NCBI GenBank assembly: GCA_037130365.1
Contig: JBAXTE010000020.1
Span: forward strand, 1 to 64,000
Direction: 5' to 3'
Source: JBAXTE01 sp037130365
GTDB lineage: Bacteria; Bacteroidota; Bacteroidia; Bacteroidales; WCHB1-69
Length of the DNA stretch: 64,000 nt
The notes under the pieces were generated by a model. That model worked only from the letters and a program-made list of their open reading frames with translations, had not been told where the DNA came from and made no database searches. A program made the position numbers and the translations under genes. Shown here in pieces: positions 53,709 through 63,260 of the stretch. Each line of letters starts with the position of its first letter. Positions within the stretch are counted from its first letter, which is position 1.

Positions 53709-54428
53709 ATGTCGCCGACTTTTGATTTTACTTTAAAACATTTTGGATTAAATCACCTCCAATCATCGATGAAAGTTAGCACCGACTCCATCCTATTGGG
53801 CTCACTTTGCGATTGTAACGACAGTAAATTTGTATTAGATATTGGCACTGGATGTGGAATATTAGCATTAATGATTGCACAAAAATCTGAAGCAAATATA
53901 GTTGCAATTGATATTGATTCATCCTCAATTAAAGAAGCATCTTTCAATTTTTGTCACTCTCCGTGGGGAGATAGGATTACAGCAAAAGAACAAAATCTTT
54001 CTGAGTTTACGAATCAAACCATTACTAAATTTGATCTAATAATTACCAATCCACCATATTTTGACGAAAAAACAACTTCGCCAAATGCACAACGCAATCA
54101 AGCCCGAAATGAGCAGTCCCTATCATTTGAAGAATTGATTAAATCTGTAAAACAATTACTTTCTGAAGATGGTAGCTTTTGGATTATCCTCCCACCAACT
54201 CAGTTTCAAAAATTTGCGTTCGAAGCCACCTCATCACTGCTTCGCTGTTACCAAAGAATAAACATAAGCCATAATCAAAACGAGCCCCCAGTTTTAATAG
54301 TATCACATTGGAAACACATATTTCCATCGCAAAGTCATAGCATTCAAACTTTATATATTTTTGATTCAAATCACAATTATTCCATAGATTTTAAGGAAAT
54401 AACTAAAGATTTTTATTTCGATATTTAA
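53709..54428 (+). CDS. trmN6: tRNA1(Val) adenine-37 N6-methyltransferase
   Basis: The 239-residue protein has the SAM loop LDIGTGCGILALMIAQK (about 41-57), VAIDIDSSSIKEA and the N6-adenine catalytic motif TNPPYFDEK (about 114-122). FKHFGLNHLQSSMKVSTDSI near the start is typical of the YfiC/TrmN6 group in Bacteroidota. It modifies A37 of tRNA1(Val) in E. coli; the exact substrate here is inferred from the family. It starts directly after the rimM stop. Confidence 0.85.
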   Translation: MSPTFDFTLKHFGLNHLQSSMKVSTDSILLGSLCDCNDSKFVLDIGTGCGILALMIAQKSEANIVAIDIDSSSIKEASFNFCHSPWGDRITAKEQNLSEFTNQTITKFDLIITNPPYFDEKTTSPNAQRNQARNEQSLSFEELIKSVKQLLSEDGSFWIILPPTQFQKFAFEATSSLLRCYQRINISHNQNEPPVLIVSHWKHIFPSQSHSIQTLYIFDSNHNYSIDFKEITKDFYFDI

Positions 54429-54522
54429 TGAAGAAAAATCAAAAACTTCAACTTGACAATTATTCAAGAACAATCTTTAGGGATAAATAATGCTTAATTT
54501 CACAATCAATCAAAAATATTGT

Positions 54523-54530
54523 TATATTTG
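54523..54530 (+). promoter_or_regulatory. -7 box ahead of the ECF sigma gene
   Basis: TATATTTG fits TAnnTTTG and lies about 73 bases ahead of the ATG at 54604. No TTG at -33 is seen. Confidence 0.5.
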
Positions 54531-54603
54531 TTAACGTTATTATAAATCAGATATTGAACCCAATACCTTTGTCGGTTCTATCGTCTAACAAATAAATAAG
54601 CGA

Positions 54604-55176
54604 ATGTTGAATTCAAACGAACATATCCTAGAAATCATCCTTAAATGTTCAGAGGGTGACGCGAAAGCACAGGAGTGGTTGTTTAAAACGTATTACTCAA
54701 AGCTGATGACAATTTGTTTGCGATATACTGATAATGAAGATGATGCGAAAGATATTTTTAATGAGGGTTTTTTGAAAATCTTTCAAAATATCAATCAATT
54801 TAATCATTTAGGATCCTTTGAAGGATGGCTTAAGCGAATTATGAGTCATTCGGCAATAGATTTTATCCGTAGAAATCTGAAACATAAAAATGCTCAATCA
54901 ATTCACCTCATTACCGATTACCCAGATCCAAGTTCATATAACGACGCAATATCTTCTCTTTCTGAAAAAGAGTTATTGTTATTAATTCAAAAACTTCCTC
55001 CAATGTCGCGAAGCGTCTTTAATTTAGCGATTTTCGAGGACTATTCTCATAAAGAAATTTCGAAAATTCTCAACATTAAAGAAGGTACTTCTATGTGGCA
55101 TCTTAATAATGCTAGAACCATTCTCAAAAAACAAATATCACTGATTACCAAACAAGAGGAGGCTATTTATGGATAA
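54604..55176 (+). CDS. ECF-type RNA polymerase sigma factor
   Basis: The 190-residue protein has sigma region 2 (about 25-92; LRYTDNEDDAKDIFNEGFLK, GWLKRIMSHSAIDFIRR) and region 4 (about 125-180; LPPMSRSVFNLAIFEDYSHK, EISKILNIKEGTSMWHLNNAR). It lacks regions 1 and 3 as in extracytoplasmic-function factors. Its last eight bases overlap the next gene (ATGGATAA), which encodes a membrane protein with an anti-sigma-like cytoplasmic start, so the two form a regulatory pair. Target promoters cannot be read from the window. Confidence 0.93.
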   Translation: MLNSNEHILEIILKCSEGDAKAQEWLFKTYYSKLMTICLRYTDNEDDAKDIFNEGFLKIFQNINQFNHLGSFEGWLKRIMSHSAIDFIRRNLKHKNAQSIHLITDYPDPSSYNDAISSLSEKELLLLIQKLPPMSRSVFNLAIFEDYSHKEISKILNIKEGTSMWHLNNARTILKKQISLITKQEEAIYG

Positions 55177-56869
55177 TTTTGACCAACTCATAAAAAATAA
55201 AATAGACAAAACTAAACTTCCAAATTCTGATGAAGCTTGGCAAGATTTTGTGAAATACAAATCGCAGCAAGAAAGCACAAAAGGTGGATTTGGAATCTCT
55301 AGAAATATATTTTACGGCATTGTAAGCATTTTTGTCATTGCCACCCTAACTGTTTCTGGGTACTATCTTGTTCAATCACCGAAAGATTTAATTTCAAATA
55401 ATATAACCAATGAAATTAAATCAGCAAAAACCGATTATTCTAAAGATATACAGGCAGTAAAAGCTGAACTAAAACCTATTGTCCAGACTAAATACGATGA
55501 ACCCAATATAGGATCAAATAACACACCTTCAAAAATTATTGAAGCTCCTCAAAAGAAAGTTCCTCAAAAGGATCAAAAATCTATTCAAAACTCAATTTCA
55601 AATAACCAGACCTCTTCAAATTCAAATCAAAACACACAAAATTCTAATGTTGATTCTCAAGGTATCGCTTCAACCAAAGAGTTAAAGGAATCAAATTCAC
55701 CCATTAATAAGTTACAACTTGAATCAATTTCTTTAAACGAACAAGAGGTTAAAACTACAAACAATGGTCAAACTACAAATAGTTCCCAATCTATAAACTC
55801 AAAACAATCAGTTGCAGAAATTAGTTCCCAATCAATCATTGCAGAAGTTTCACCTGAAAGCACTAATCCATCAACAATTAACACAACTGAACCGGTATAT
55901 GAATCACCTAAAGCTTCCAAAAATCAGGCACCTCAAGTAGCTACAATTCCAAATGGGACAGCAAATCAGGAATCAGGAAATGTAAAAAAAGGGAAAAGGA
56001 TTAATTATCAAGAATATCTAACATTGTTTAGACGATATACTGATGTTTCGTTTTATAATCTTGAAAATTTCCGTGAAATATCAAGCATTTTAAATGCTCA
56101 GTTCACATCAAATCCAGCAAATAGTGGATATGAAAATCGCTATAGTATTTTAGCTGGGGTAAAAAGTGATTTTTTTATATCGAAGTTAACTAATACGCTA
56201 CAAAATAAAGGGACTCAAGCATATTTTGCAAATGCATTTCCATTAATGAATAATAAGCTTGGCATTGGATTAGCAATCAACAATTATCAATCTAACAATT
56301 TAAGTGCACTGAATATATATTTGTCATCTGCATACAATATTGCACTTACAAAAAATCAATACTTGCGACTCGGCTTTGGTATAAACTCATATAATGCGAA
56401 TGAAGTAACTTCAGAAAATATTAAATTAGATTATGGGTATACCTCATTATCTATCGGAGCGAGATATATGTATAAAACACTATTTGCAGAACTTTATATC
56501 AACAACCTACTTTCATTACTAAATAAAGCCAATGTTGCGGACAACTTTAAAGTACCAACAATTTACCATACTAATTTTGGAGGTCGCTTGTTCTTAAATA
56601 AATCATGGGCATTGCATCCAGGGCTAAACCTAGATTTGAGTACTTTAGATAACAAACTCAGAGTTTGTCCGATAACGAGCCTATCGTATAAAAACAAATG
56701 GCTTATGGGAATCCAATCCGACAATTTTCAATCAATTGGAATTCATGCGGGACTTTATGCAAACAGAAAATTCACAATTTTGATAAAAACTGATTTATAC
56801 TCAAATAGTATTCAAAATTATCAATCTGGAGAACTAGTTTTAAAACTTGAGCTAGGTCAAAAAAAATAA
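55169..56869 (+). CDS. dual-membrane anti-sigma-like protein with PorP/SprF-type barrel
   Basis: The 566-residue protein has a cytoplasmic part (about 1-46; MDNFDQLIKNKIDKTKLPNS, DEAWQDF) like the short anti-sigma segments of Bacteroidota, one transmembrane helix (about 47-68; IFYGIVSIFVIATLTVSGYY), a low-complexity linker rich in N, Q, S and T (about 85-275) and a C-terminal barrel (about 280-566; LFRRYTDVSFYNLENF, NAQFTSNPANSGYENRYS, LAGVKSDFFISK, FANAFPLMNNKLGIGLAINN, YLRLGFGINSY, LSIGARYMYKTLFAELYINN) resembling PorP/SprF outer-membrane proteins. It overlaps the sigma gene by eight bases. The architecture matches the dual membrane-spanning anti-sigma (Dma) idea reported in Bacteroides. 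No cleavable signal is present, so the N-terminus stays in the cytoplasm. Confidence 0.8.
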   Translation: MDNFDQLIKNKIDKTKLPNSDEAWQDFVKYKSQQESTKGGFGISRNIFYGIVSIFVIATLTVSGYYLVQSPKDLISNNITNEIKSAKTDYSKDIQAVKAELKPIVQTKYDEPNIGSNNTPSKIIEAPQKKVPQKDQKSIQNSISNNQTSSNSNQNTQNSNVDSQGIASTKELKESNSPINKLQLESISLNEQEVKTTNNGQTTNSSQSINSKQSVAEISSQSIIAEVSPESTNPSTINTTEPVYESPKASKNQAPQVATIPNGTANQESGNVKKGKRINYQEYLTLFRRYTDVSFYNLENFREISSILNAQFTSNPANSGYENRYSILAGVKSDFFISKLTNTLQNKGTQAYFANAFPLMNNKLGIGLAINNYQSNNLSALNIYLSSAYNIALTKNQYLRLGFGINSYNANEVTSENIKLDYGYTSLSIGARYMYKTLFAELYINNLLSLLNKANVADNFKVPTIYHTNFGGRLFLNKSWALHPGLNLDLSTLDNKLRVCPITSLSYKNKWLMGIQSDNFQSIGIHAGLYANRKFTILIKTDLYSNSIQNYQSGELVLKLELGQKK

Positions 56870-56873
56870 TGGA

Positions 56874-57305
56874 CTAATCATCAGAAAATCCATTATCTAC
56901 ATCTTTTCTATTTGATTTAATTATACTTCGCTTTGTTTTTTCAAAGAGTCTTTCTTTGATAGAATTCAAACTACGCTTTGTCTTAATCCGTTTTGGTTGT
57001 TTAGTAGTGCATCTTACAAGTAGTTTGATAAATTTCGCAATACACAATTCTCTATTATCAAGCTGAGAACGTGATTCTTGAGATACAATAATTAAGTCCC
57101 CATCCTTTGATATTGATGAATGTGGAGAATTTAACAACATTGCTTTTTCTTCAGGTGTTAATTTCAAGGATAGATTGATATTAAAGCGAAGTTCTGCTTT
57201 AGTGTTGACTTTATTTACATTTTGACCACCAGCTCCGCCACTTCTACTGAATGAAAACTTTACCTCAGAAAGTATGTCTCTATCTATTATATCTTGAATT
57301 TTCAT
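56874..57305 (-). CDS. arfB: ribosome rescue hydrolase ArfB
   Basis: The 143-residue protein frees peptides from stalled ribosomes by hydrolysing peptidyl-tRNA. It has the release-factor loop RSGGAGGQNVNKV with GGQ at 26-28 and a basic C-terminal tail (KQPKRIKTKRSLNSIKERLF ... KSNRK) that enters the empty mRNA channel. It is convergent with the anti-sigma-like gene, only four bases apart. With tmRNA at 6123 the organism has two rescue routes. Confidence 0.93.
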   Translation of the reverse strand: MKIQDIIDRDILSEVKFSFSRSGGAGGQNVNKVNTKAELRFNINLSLKLTPEEKAMLLNSPHSSISKDGDLIIVSQESRSQLDNRELCIAKFIKLLVRCTTKQPKRIKTKRSLNSIKERLFEKTKRSIIKSNRKDVDNGFSDD

Positions 57306-57620
57306 AATTTTCTTTGTTTCAATTTCAATCTTAAATAAGTTAGGGTTTTTCGTTTTGCCATCTAAATTTTCTGAGATGAAGTCCCATTATCAGCATCATA
57401 TTAAAAAGTAATACTATGTCAGAAGACCGCAATCGATATTTTTTTTTGCAAATATAGAGATATAATAGCAGAATAGGAGGTTCCTGATTCATTTAACAGC
57501 TTAGTGTTTCATTAATATTTTCAAAAGTTCACTTACGATTAAGATATATCATTGTGAAAACCTGCTGAATTTTAAAAATTATATTTTATCTTTGTGCATT
57601 ATCAAAAATAATTTAAATAA
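57306..57620. other. intergenic region with a promoter box
   Basis: About 315 bases between divergent genes. TATCTTTG (57587-57594) is an exact TAnnTTTG box 26 bases ahead of the GT39 gene start. No TTG is well placed at -33. No other structure was recognised. Confidence 0.5.
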
Positions 57621-59546
57621 ATGAAGCCATCTAAATACACCCCTAAACAGCCCTTAAAAAAACAACCGATTGCTGAAATCAAAATCAAACCAGTTGAACC
57701 ACTTAAAGAGTCTGTATTTGATATTTATAATAAGCAGTTTAAAATTGCATTTTGGGTTAGCATTTTCGCAATTTTAATTATTTTGCCACTTTCGAGTATT
57801 AAAGTTGGAATACCTGCAGATGAGCCCATTGATTTAGAATACGGAAAACTTTCATATCAATATTTTTCATCATTAGGAAAAGATACCACATTCTCGAATT
57901 TTAAATTATTTCAAAACCAAGCTTTTCCTCATCAAAAATTTTACGGAGCTGGTTATGAAACATTTACCGTAGCTGTGGCAAAAATTTTCAGCACTGATTT
58001 TTACAAAACTCGTCATTTTTTAACCGGTTTAATCGGAGTAATTTTAATATTATTTACAGGATTAATTGGAAAAGAAGCCCGAGGCTGGGGGGTTGGATTA
58101 ATTGCCGTTTGGTTAATGTTTTTAACACCTACGGTTACTGGAAATGCCTTTTTTAACACTAAAGATATTCCTTATGCCGCTACAATGGCTATTTCATTAT
58201 ATTTCTTTATTAGATTAATAAAGGAGCTCCCAAATCCAACTAAGATAACAATTGCTGGTTGCTTATTGGGGATTGCATTTGCAGTTGGAATACGGATTGG
58301 TGGTCTTATATTGTTGCCTTATGTTTTTGTTTTTGTATTATATATGGTAATATTCGACAAAAAATCACGTATAGAATATTTAAAAAAACGCAACTTAATT
58401 AAAATAATAATCATTGGATTAGTGGTTTGCATTGGAGGTGTATTTATTGGATTATTGATGTACCCGAACTTCTACAGAAATGGCTTTCAACATGTAATAG
58501 AATCATTTAATTTAGCTCGAAATTTCCCTTTTAGAATTCGATTAATTTTTGAAGGTAAAATTATTAATTCCACAGAAATTCCCCAAACTTACATTTTAAA
58601 ATACCTTTTAATTACCCTTCCATTATCGGTTATGTTAGGACTTTTACTCACAATTCCATTTGCAAAGAAACTTTATCAAGATATCAAACGACCAATTTTG
58701 TTTATCTTGTTTTTTGCAACTATTTTCCCTGTAATATATATAATAAAAACTCACGCGCCAGTGTATAATGGTTGGCGACATGTGTTATTTATTGCACCTT
58801 CGTTTATCGTTTTGAGTGCACTTGGTATTTATGCTTTCATAGATTATTTTAAAAAGAAAGTTGTGATTATCATTTTATCCGTTTTTGTAGTTTTACTGAT
58901 GGCTAAACCCGCAATTTGGATGGTGAAAAACCATCCCTATTCATACATGTATTACAACGAATTGATTGGTGGAGTAAAAGGTGCCTATGGCAAATACGAT
59001 ACTGATTACCAACAAATTGGAGCTTCTTTATCCTTAAAATGGTTGATGAAAAACGAATCATTTGCTTCAAACGACAAAAAAATGATTGCATCGAACAACA
59101 GATCTTTATATTTTTCAAATGTAGATACCAATAAAACAAAAATTTTCGAGTGTGGATTTTTGGGTTTTTCACCAATTTACTGGGATTATGCAATTTTTTC
59201 ATCCGTTTTTGTACCTAAAGACGTGATTAAATTTGCTTATCCACCTAAAAACAGTATTCATATCGAAGATGTTGATGGAGTTCCAATATCAGCCGTTGTG
59301 AAGCACGAAAACAAAGATGATTTTACTGGAATGACTTATCTTATTAACAACAATATAGACTCAGCCTTCATTTACTTAGAAAAAGCATACGAATATGATC
59401 CTCAAAACTTTAGAATATTTCATTCGGTAGCATATTGCAATGCAATGAAAGGAAATAGAGGAAAAGCAGTAAATGTACTTTCTACGTATTTACTTCTATT
59501 TCCGGACAATAAACAAGCTAAAGAATTAATGAATTCGATAAGATAA
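57621..59546 (+). CDS. GT39-like membrane glycosyltransferase with C-terminal TPR
   Basis: The 641-residue protein has a short basic start, about ten to eleven transmembrane segments between residues 45 and 440, and a C-terminal soluble part. The first periplasmic loop carries PADEPIDLEYG (about 70-80), where the acidic pair corresponds to the catalytic DE of PMT/ArnT-type enzymes, and NAFFNTKDIPYAA follows. Near the end two TPR-like helices pairs occur (NIDSAFIYLEKAYEYDPQNF; RGKAVNVLSTYLLLFPDNK). Enzymes of the family use polyprenyl-phosphate sugars on the outer face of the inner membrane to modify proteins, lipids or glycans. The acceptor is unknown. Confidence 0.82.
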   Translation: MKPSKYTPKQPLKKQPIAEIKIKPVEPLKESVFDIYNKQFKIAFWVSIFAILIILPLSSIKVGIPADEPIDLEYGKLSYQYFSSLGKDTTFSNFKLFQNQAFPHQKFYGAGYETFTVAVAKIFSTDFYKTRHFLTGLIGVILILFTGLIGKEARGWGVGLIAVWLMFLTPTVTGNAFFNTKDIPYAATMAISLYFFIRLIKELPNPTKITIAGCLLGIAFAVGIRIGGLILLPYVFVFVLYMVIFDKKSRIEYLKKRNLIKIIIIGLVVCIGGVFIGLLMYPNFYRNGFQHVIESFNLARNFPFRIRLIFEGKIINSTEIPQTYILKYLLITLPLSVMLGLLLTIPFAKKLYQDIKRPILFILFFATIFPVIYIIKTHAPVYNGWRHVLFIAPSFIVLSALGIYAFIDYFKKKVVIIILSVFVVLLMAKPAIWMVKNHPYSYMYYNELIGGVKGAYGKYDTDYQQIGASLSLKWLMKNESFASNDKKMIASNNRSLYFSNVDTNKTKIFECGFLGFSPIYWDYAIFSSVFVPKDVIKFAYPPKNSIHIEDVDGVPISAVVKHENKDDFTGMTYLINNNIDSAFIYLEKAYEYDPQNFRIFHSVAYCNAMKGNRGKAVNVLSTYLLLFPDNKQAKELMNSIR

Positions 59547-59581
59547 CATTAGGTATATCCTAGTTCTAAGACTTTCGATCG

Positions 59582-59619
59582 TTAGTTATTGACATTTTAT
59601 ATTGAATATCAATAACTAA
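59582..59619. terminator. hairpin between convergent genes
   Basis: TTAGTTATTGA (59582-59592) and TCAATAACTAA (59609-59619) form a perfect 11-base stem. TAAAATATTTT follows on the plus strand. It lies 36 bases after the GT39 stop and 26 bases after the mqnE stop, so it may end both transcripts; the stem is A+T-rich. Confidence 0.5.
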
Positions 59620-59644
59620 TAAAATATTTTATGTTCATCAACCA

Positions 59645-60739
59645 TTAGATTTTCCGGTACAAAGCATCTCTTTCCTGAGGAGAAAAACCTTCGGCAATAA
59701 TAACTTGATTCAATTCTTCAGCAGACATCGAAGGTGTATCTTCGGAACCAGCCATTGAGTATATTTTTGTTGAATTACTAATAGTCCCATCCAAATCGTC
59801 GACTCCAAAATGTAGGGACATACGTGCAAGTTCAATTCCTAACATAGGCCAATACGACTTAAGATGAGGAATGTTATCTAAGAATATTCTTGACACTGCA
59901 TAATTGCGCAAATCTTCTACCACCGAAACCTCTGGAACGTGAGAATATTCGTTATTTTTATTTTTAAATTTCAGTGGAATAAATGCGTTAAAGCCTTTGG
60001 TTTCATCTTGTAATTTCCGAAGTCTGTCAAGGTGATCTACGCGATGATTATAAGTCTCGAAAAAACCGTATAATATGGTTGCATTCGTAGGAATTCCGAG
60101 TTGATGTGCCTCTTTATGAATAGACAACCATTCGCTGGCTGTTGATTTAGTAGGGCAAATTTCAGCTCTCAATTTCTCATCAAAGATTTCAGCTCCACCA
60201 CCCGGCATTGAGTCCAAACCTGCCTCTTTAAGTCTAATTAGAACCTCTTTGGTCGAAACTTGATCTATATCAGCCATCCCCTGAATTTCGACAGCGGTAA
60301 AGGCTTTAATGTGAATATCTGGTCGTATTTGTTTAATTTGTTTTAAAATTGGCGCAAAATAGGAAACGCCATGATTTGCAAAAACACCACCTACAATATG
60401 CAATTCGCCAATATTTAATTCAAGTGCTCTAACTTTATCTAACATTTCTTCGGGGGAAAATTCCCAAGAATGGGCACTTACACGAGCAGAATAGCTACAG
60501 AATTTACATTTATGAATACACACATTAGTAGGCTCAATGTGGAAATTACGAACATAAAAAACAGTTTTTCCATTAATTCGAGTACGAACTTCATTCGCCA
60601 ATACTGAAAGCACAGATAAATCAGCCTTTTGATATAAAACCAGGGCGTCCTCGGTGGAAATACGCTCATTTAAAATCACCTTTTGGGCAATCAACCTAAT
60701 TTCGTCATCACCAATAGTTGTAATTAATTCTGATAACAT
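59645..60739 (-). CDS. mqnE: aminofutalosine synthase (radical SAM)
   Basis: The 364-residue enzyme makes aminodeoxyfutalosine from 3-enolpyruvylbenzoate and SAM in the futalosine route to menaquinone. It has the cluster motif C74-x3-C78-x2-C81 (TNVCIHKCKFCSY), GELHIVGGVF, GLDSMPGGGAEIFDE, ATILYGFFETYNHRVDHL and the C-terminal LHFGVDDLDGT. HIEPTNVC and the IYSMAG end favour MqnE over the related MqnC. It starts nine bases after the gapA stop on the same strand, so both share a transcript. No other menaquinone genes are in the window. Confidence 0.9.
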   Translation of the reverse strand: MLSELITTIGDDEIRLIAQKVILNERISTEDALVLYQKADLSVLSVLANEVRTRINGKTVFYVRNFHIEPTNVCIHKCKFCSYSARVSAHSWEFSPEEMLDKVRALELNIGELHIVGGVFANHGVSYFAPILKQIKQIRPDIHIKAFTAVEIQGMADIDQVSTKEVLIRLKEAGLDSMPGGGAEIFDEKLRAEICPTKSTASEWLSIHKEAHQLGIPTNATILYGFFETYNHRVDHLDRLRKLQDETKGFNAFIPLKFKNKNNEYSHVPEVSVVEDLRNYAVSRIFLDNIPHLKSYWPMLGIELARMSLHFGVDDLDGTISNSTKIYSMAGSEDTPSMSAEELNQVIIAEGFSPQERDALYRKI

Positions 60740-60748
60740 AACTTCAAA

Positions 60749-61741
60749 TTAAATTTTCGAAAGTAAATCTACAATTCTGCTTGAATAGCCATATTCATTA
60801 TCGTACCAAGCAAGTATTTGCACAAAGCGAGTTCCTATAACTTTTGTAGCACGCGCATCAAAAATGGCACTGTGTGGATTATCAACAATATCACTAGAAA
60901 CAATTGGGTCTTCTGTATATTCAACCAAATTAAGATATTTTCCCTCCGCTGATTTTTTCATCAATTGATTGATTGTCGACACATTAACATCTGAAGACAA
61001 GTTGAGACACAATTCGACAAAAGAGCCATCAGGAACTGGAACTCGGGTGGCAAATCCATTGATACGATCTTTAAACTGTGGCATAATCTCAAATAAAGCC
61101 TTGATTGCCGTGGAAGTTGTAGGAATTATATTTGAAGCCGCAGCTCTTGAACGGCGAATATCAGGATGGGGTGCATCTATAATACGTTGATTATTTGTAA
61201 ATGGATGTACTGTGTTCATAAACCCAGTTTCAATACCAAACTTATCATCCATTATTTTTATAATTGGAGCAAGACAATTGGTTGTACAAGATGCATTCGA
61301 AATAATTGTATCTTCTTCAGTAAGAATATCCTCGTTCACCCCAAGTACAATTGATTTAATTGTATGATCTTCAGAAGGGCAAGAGAGTATAATTTTTTTC
61401 GCACCAGCTTTCAGATGTTTTTCTAGCATTGGGCGATGTTTAAATAATCCTGATGATTCAATAATATAATCAGCACCCCATAACTTCCAAGGAATATTTT
61501 CTGGATCATGTTCCGCACTCACTGGAACAAAATGATTATTAACCAAAATACCACCTTCTGCAGCTGCAACTGTACCATTGAAACGACCGTGAACGGTGTC
61601 GTATTTCAATAAATAAACCATGGTATCAATATCCATTGGGTCGTTAATACCTACTACTTCTACTTCGGGATTTGTTTGCAATAATCGAAAAACTACTTTC
61701 CCAATTCTACCAAAACCATTAATCCCAACCTTCTTTGTCAT
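60749..61741 (-). CDS. gapA: glyceraldehyde-3-phosphate dehydrogenase, type I
   Basis: From ATG 61741 the 330-residue enzyme begins MTKKVGINGFGRIGKVVFRL with the NAD fold; an ATG ten codons upstream adds residues foreign to the family. The active-site loop SNASCTTNCLAP holds the catalytic Cys, the HPFTNNQRIID region follows, then RRSRAAASNIIPTTSTA and the C-terminal WYDNEYGYSSRIVDL. Asp at the end of the second beta strand (INDPMD) indicates NAD rather than NADP. It is a central glycolytic enzyme. A TACCTTTG promoter box lies at 61769. Confidence 0.95.
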   Translation of the reverse strand: MTKKVGINGFGRIGKVVFRLLQTNPEVEVVGINDPMDIDTMVYLLKYDTVHGRFNGTVAAAEGGILVNNHFVPVSAEHDPENIPWKLWGADYIIESSGLFKHRPMLEKHLKAGAKKIILSCPSEDHTIKSIVLGVNEDILTEEDTIISNASCTTNCLAPIIKIMDDKFGIETGFMNTVHPFTNNQRIIDAPHPDIRRSRAAASNIIPTTSTAIKALFEIMPQFKDRINGFATRVPVPDGSFVELCLNLSSDVNVSTINQLMKKSAEGKYLNLVEYTEDPIVSSDIVDNPHSAIFDARATKVIGTRFVQILAWYDNEYGYSSRIVDLLSKI

Positions 61742-61768
61742 ATTAATTTTTATCAATAATTTCAGCCA

Positions 61769-61776
61769 CAAAGGTA
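61769..61776 (-). promoter_or_regulatory. -7 box ahead of gapA
   Basis: On the minus strand this reads TACCTTTG (TAnnTTTG), 27 bases ahead of the gapA ATG. The nearest upstream TTG is about 16 bases away, a little close for a -33 element. Confidence 0.6.
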
Positions 61777-61902
61777 ATCTTTTCCATCAAATCAAATCTA
61801 AAAATGGCGTTAAATTAGTACTAGCTATTGATATAATTGTTGTTGCAAACATATAGCTGAGCTGAAACATCAAACCATAAACTAATAATCTTAGAGATTT
61901 TG

Positions 61903-61910
61903 TATATTTG
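61903..61910 (+). promoter_or_regulatory. -7 box ahead of the POT-type transporter
   Basis: TATATTTG matches TAnnTTTG and lies 22 bases ahead of the ATG at 61933, so the leader would be about 15 bases. No clear TTG is found at -33. Confidence 0.6.
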
Positions 61911-61932
61911 CCAAATACCAATAAACTGAACA

Positions 61933-63216
61933 ATGAAAAGCAAAAGCGGAATCACCTCTTTCCCTAAAAATTACTGGACTGTAATCATTATGGAGTTTTT
62001 TGAACGAGGCTCATATTATGGTGTAATGTCAGTATTATCAATGTATTTGGTTACTTCTCTTAACGATGGCGGATTAGGATTTTCAAAAGAAGGAGTTGGT
62101 GTTATTAAAAGTACGATTACTCCACTTTTATACCTACTTCCAATTCTTTCTGGAGCCATAGCAGAGCGTTTTGGTTACCGCAAAGTTCTTATGGGTGCAT
62201 TTATGGTTATGAGTTTAGGGTATTTCCTCACGGGATTAGCCACCTCTTACACTGCAGTTTTCAGTTCGCTATTGTTGATGGCTGTGGGTGCAGGATTTTT
62301 TAAGCCAATTATCTCTGGTACCATTGCTCGTTCAACAACAAAAGAAAATTCCTCACTTGGCTTTGGGATTTTTTATTGGGTAATCAATCTTGGAGCATTC
62401 TTAGTTCCTCTAATCATTATCCCAATTCTAAAAGAGATTTCATATACCTATATCTTTTTCATGGCCGCTATTGCGACAGGTTCAATGCTTATTTTAAATT
62501 TGTTTTTATACAAAGAGCCTCAACGAACTGCTTCCACTAAAAGTATTGTAACTGTTTTAAAAGAAGCACTAATGGTTATTCGCGATTACCGTTTTATTGT
62601 TCTAATTGTAATCTATTCGTGCTTTTGGATTCTATATTTTCAGATGTTCGATACCGTATTATACTACGTCCGCGACTACGTGGATGCAGCTTCATTAAAT
62701 ACTGCCATTAATCAATTTTTATCGATATTTATAGATAGTCCAACATGGAAATTCGATGTAGAGCATGTAACCGTAGTTAATGCAGGAGCAATTATCTGCT
62801 TGCAATTATTCATTTCTGCCATCGTGAAAAAATGGAACCCACTTCCAACAATGATTATCGGAATAAGCATTGCGACTATTGGAATGATCATTTTTGCCAT
62901 CTCTACTAATATTTGGTTTTTCTTAGTTGGAACGGTTATTTTTTCTATTGGAGAAATGACAGCACATCCAAAATTTCTTTCTTATGTTGGATTAATTGCT
63001 CCCGAGGACAAAAAGGCGCTCTATTTAGGTTACTCATTTTTATATGGAGTAATTGGCAGCGGAGTAGGTGGAATTTTGGGAGCATTGCTATATGTTCACT
63101 TTGTTGATGAGCTTCATAGTCCGACTACTCTTTGGTTAATTTTTAGCGGAATTGGCGTGATTACAATCATTGGGCTTTTGCTTTATAATAAATTTTTAGT
63201 GATAAAGAAGTCATAA
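61933..63216 (+). CDS. major facilitator transporter, POT (peptide) type
   Basis: The 427-residue protein has about twelve transmembrane helices. The first carries MEFFERGSYYGVMSVL, the ExxERFxYYG-like proton-coupling motif of proton-dependent oligopeptide transporters (here E-FFERGSYYG), followed by loop AERFGYRKVLMG and VGAGFFKPIISGTIA, typical of that group. It is shorter than usual POT members (about 450-500) and the region between helices 6 and 8 is compact. Transport of di- or tripeptides with protons is the family function; the substrate is inferred. It diverges from gapA. Confidence 0.82.
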   Translation: MKSKSGITSFPKNYWTVIIMEFFERGSYYGVMSVLSMYLVTSLNDGGLGFSKEGVGVIKSTITPLLYLLPILSGAIAERFGYRKVLMGAFMVMSLGYFLTGLATSYTAVFSSLLLMAVGAGFFKPIISGTIARSTTKENSSLGFGIFYWVINLGAFLVPLIIIPILKEISYTYIFFMAAIATGSMLILNLFLYKEPQRTASTKSIVTVLKEALMVIRDYRFIVLIVIYSCFWILYFQMFDTVLYYVRDYVDAASLNTAINQFLSIFIDSPTWKFDVEHVTVVNAGAIICLQLFISAIVKKWNPLPTMIIGISIATIGMIIFAISTNIWFFLVGTVIFSIGEMTAHPKFLSYVGLIAPEDKKALYLGYSFLYGVIGSGVGGILGALLYVHFVDELHSPTTLWLIFSGIGVITIIGLLLYNKFLVIKKS

Positions 63217-63223
63217 AATTTTA

Positions 63224-63231
63224 TATATTTG
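63224..63231 (+). promoter_or_regulatory. -7 box ahead of the RhuM-family gene
   Basis: TATATTTG matches TAnnTTTG. It is eight bases past the transporter stop and 29 bases ahead of the RhuM-type ATG. Confidence 0.55.
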
Positions 63232-63260
63232 CATTAGTGGGTTTCTAAAATATCATCACA

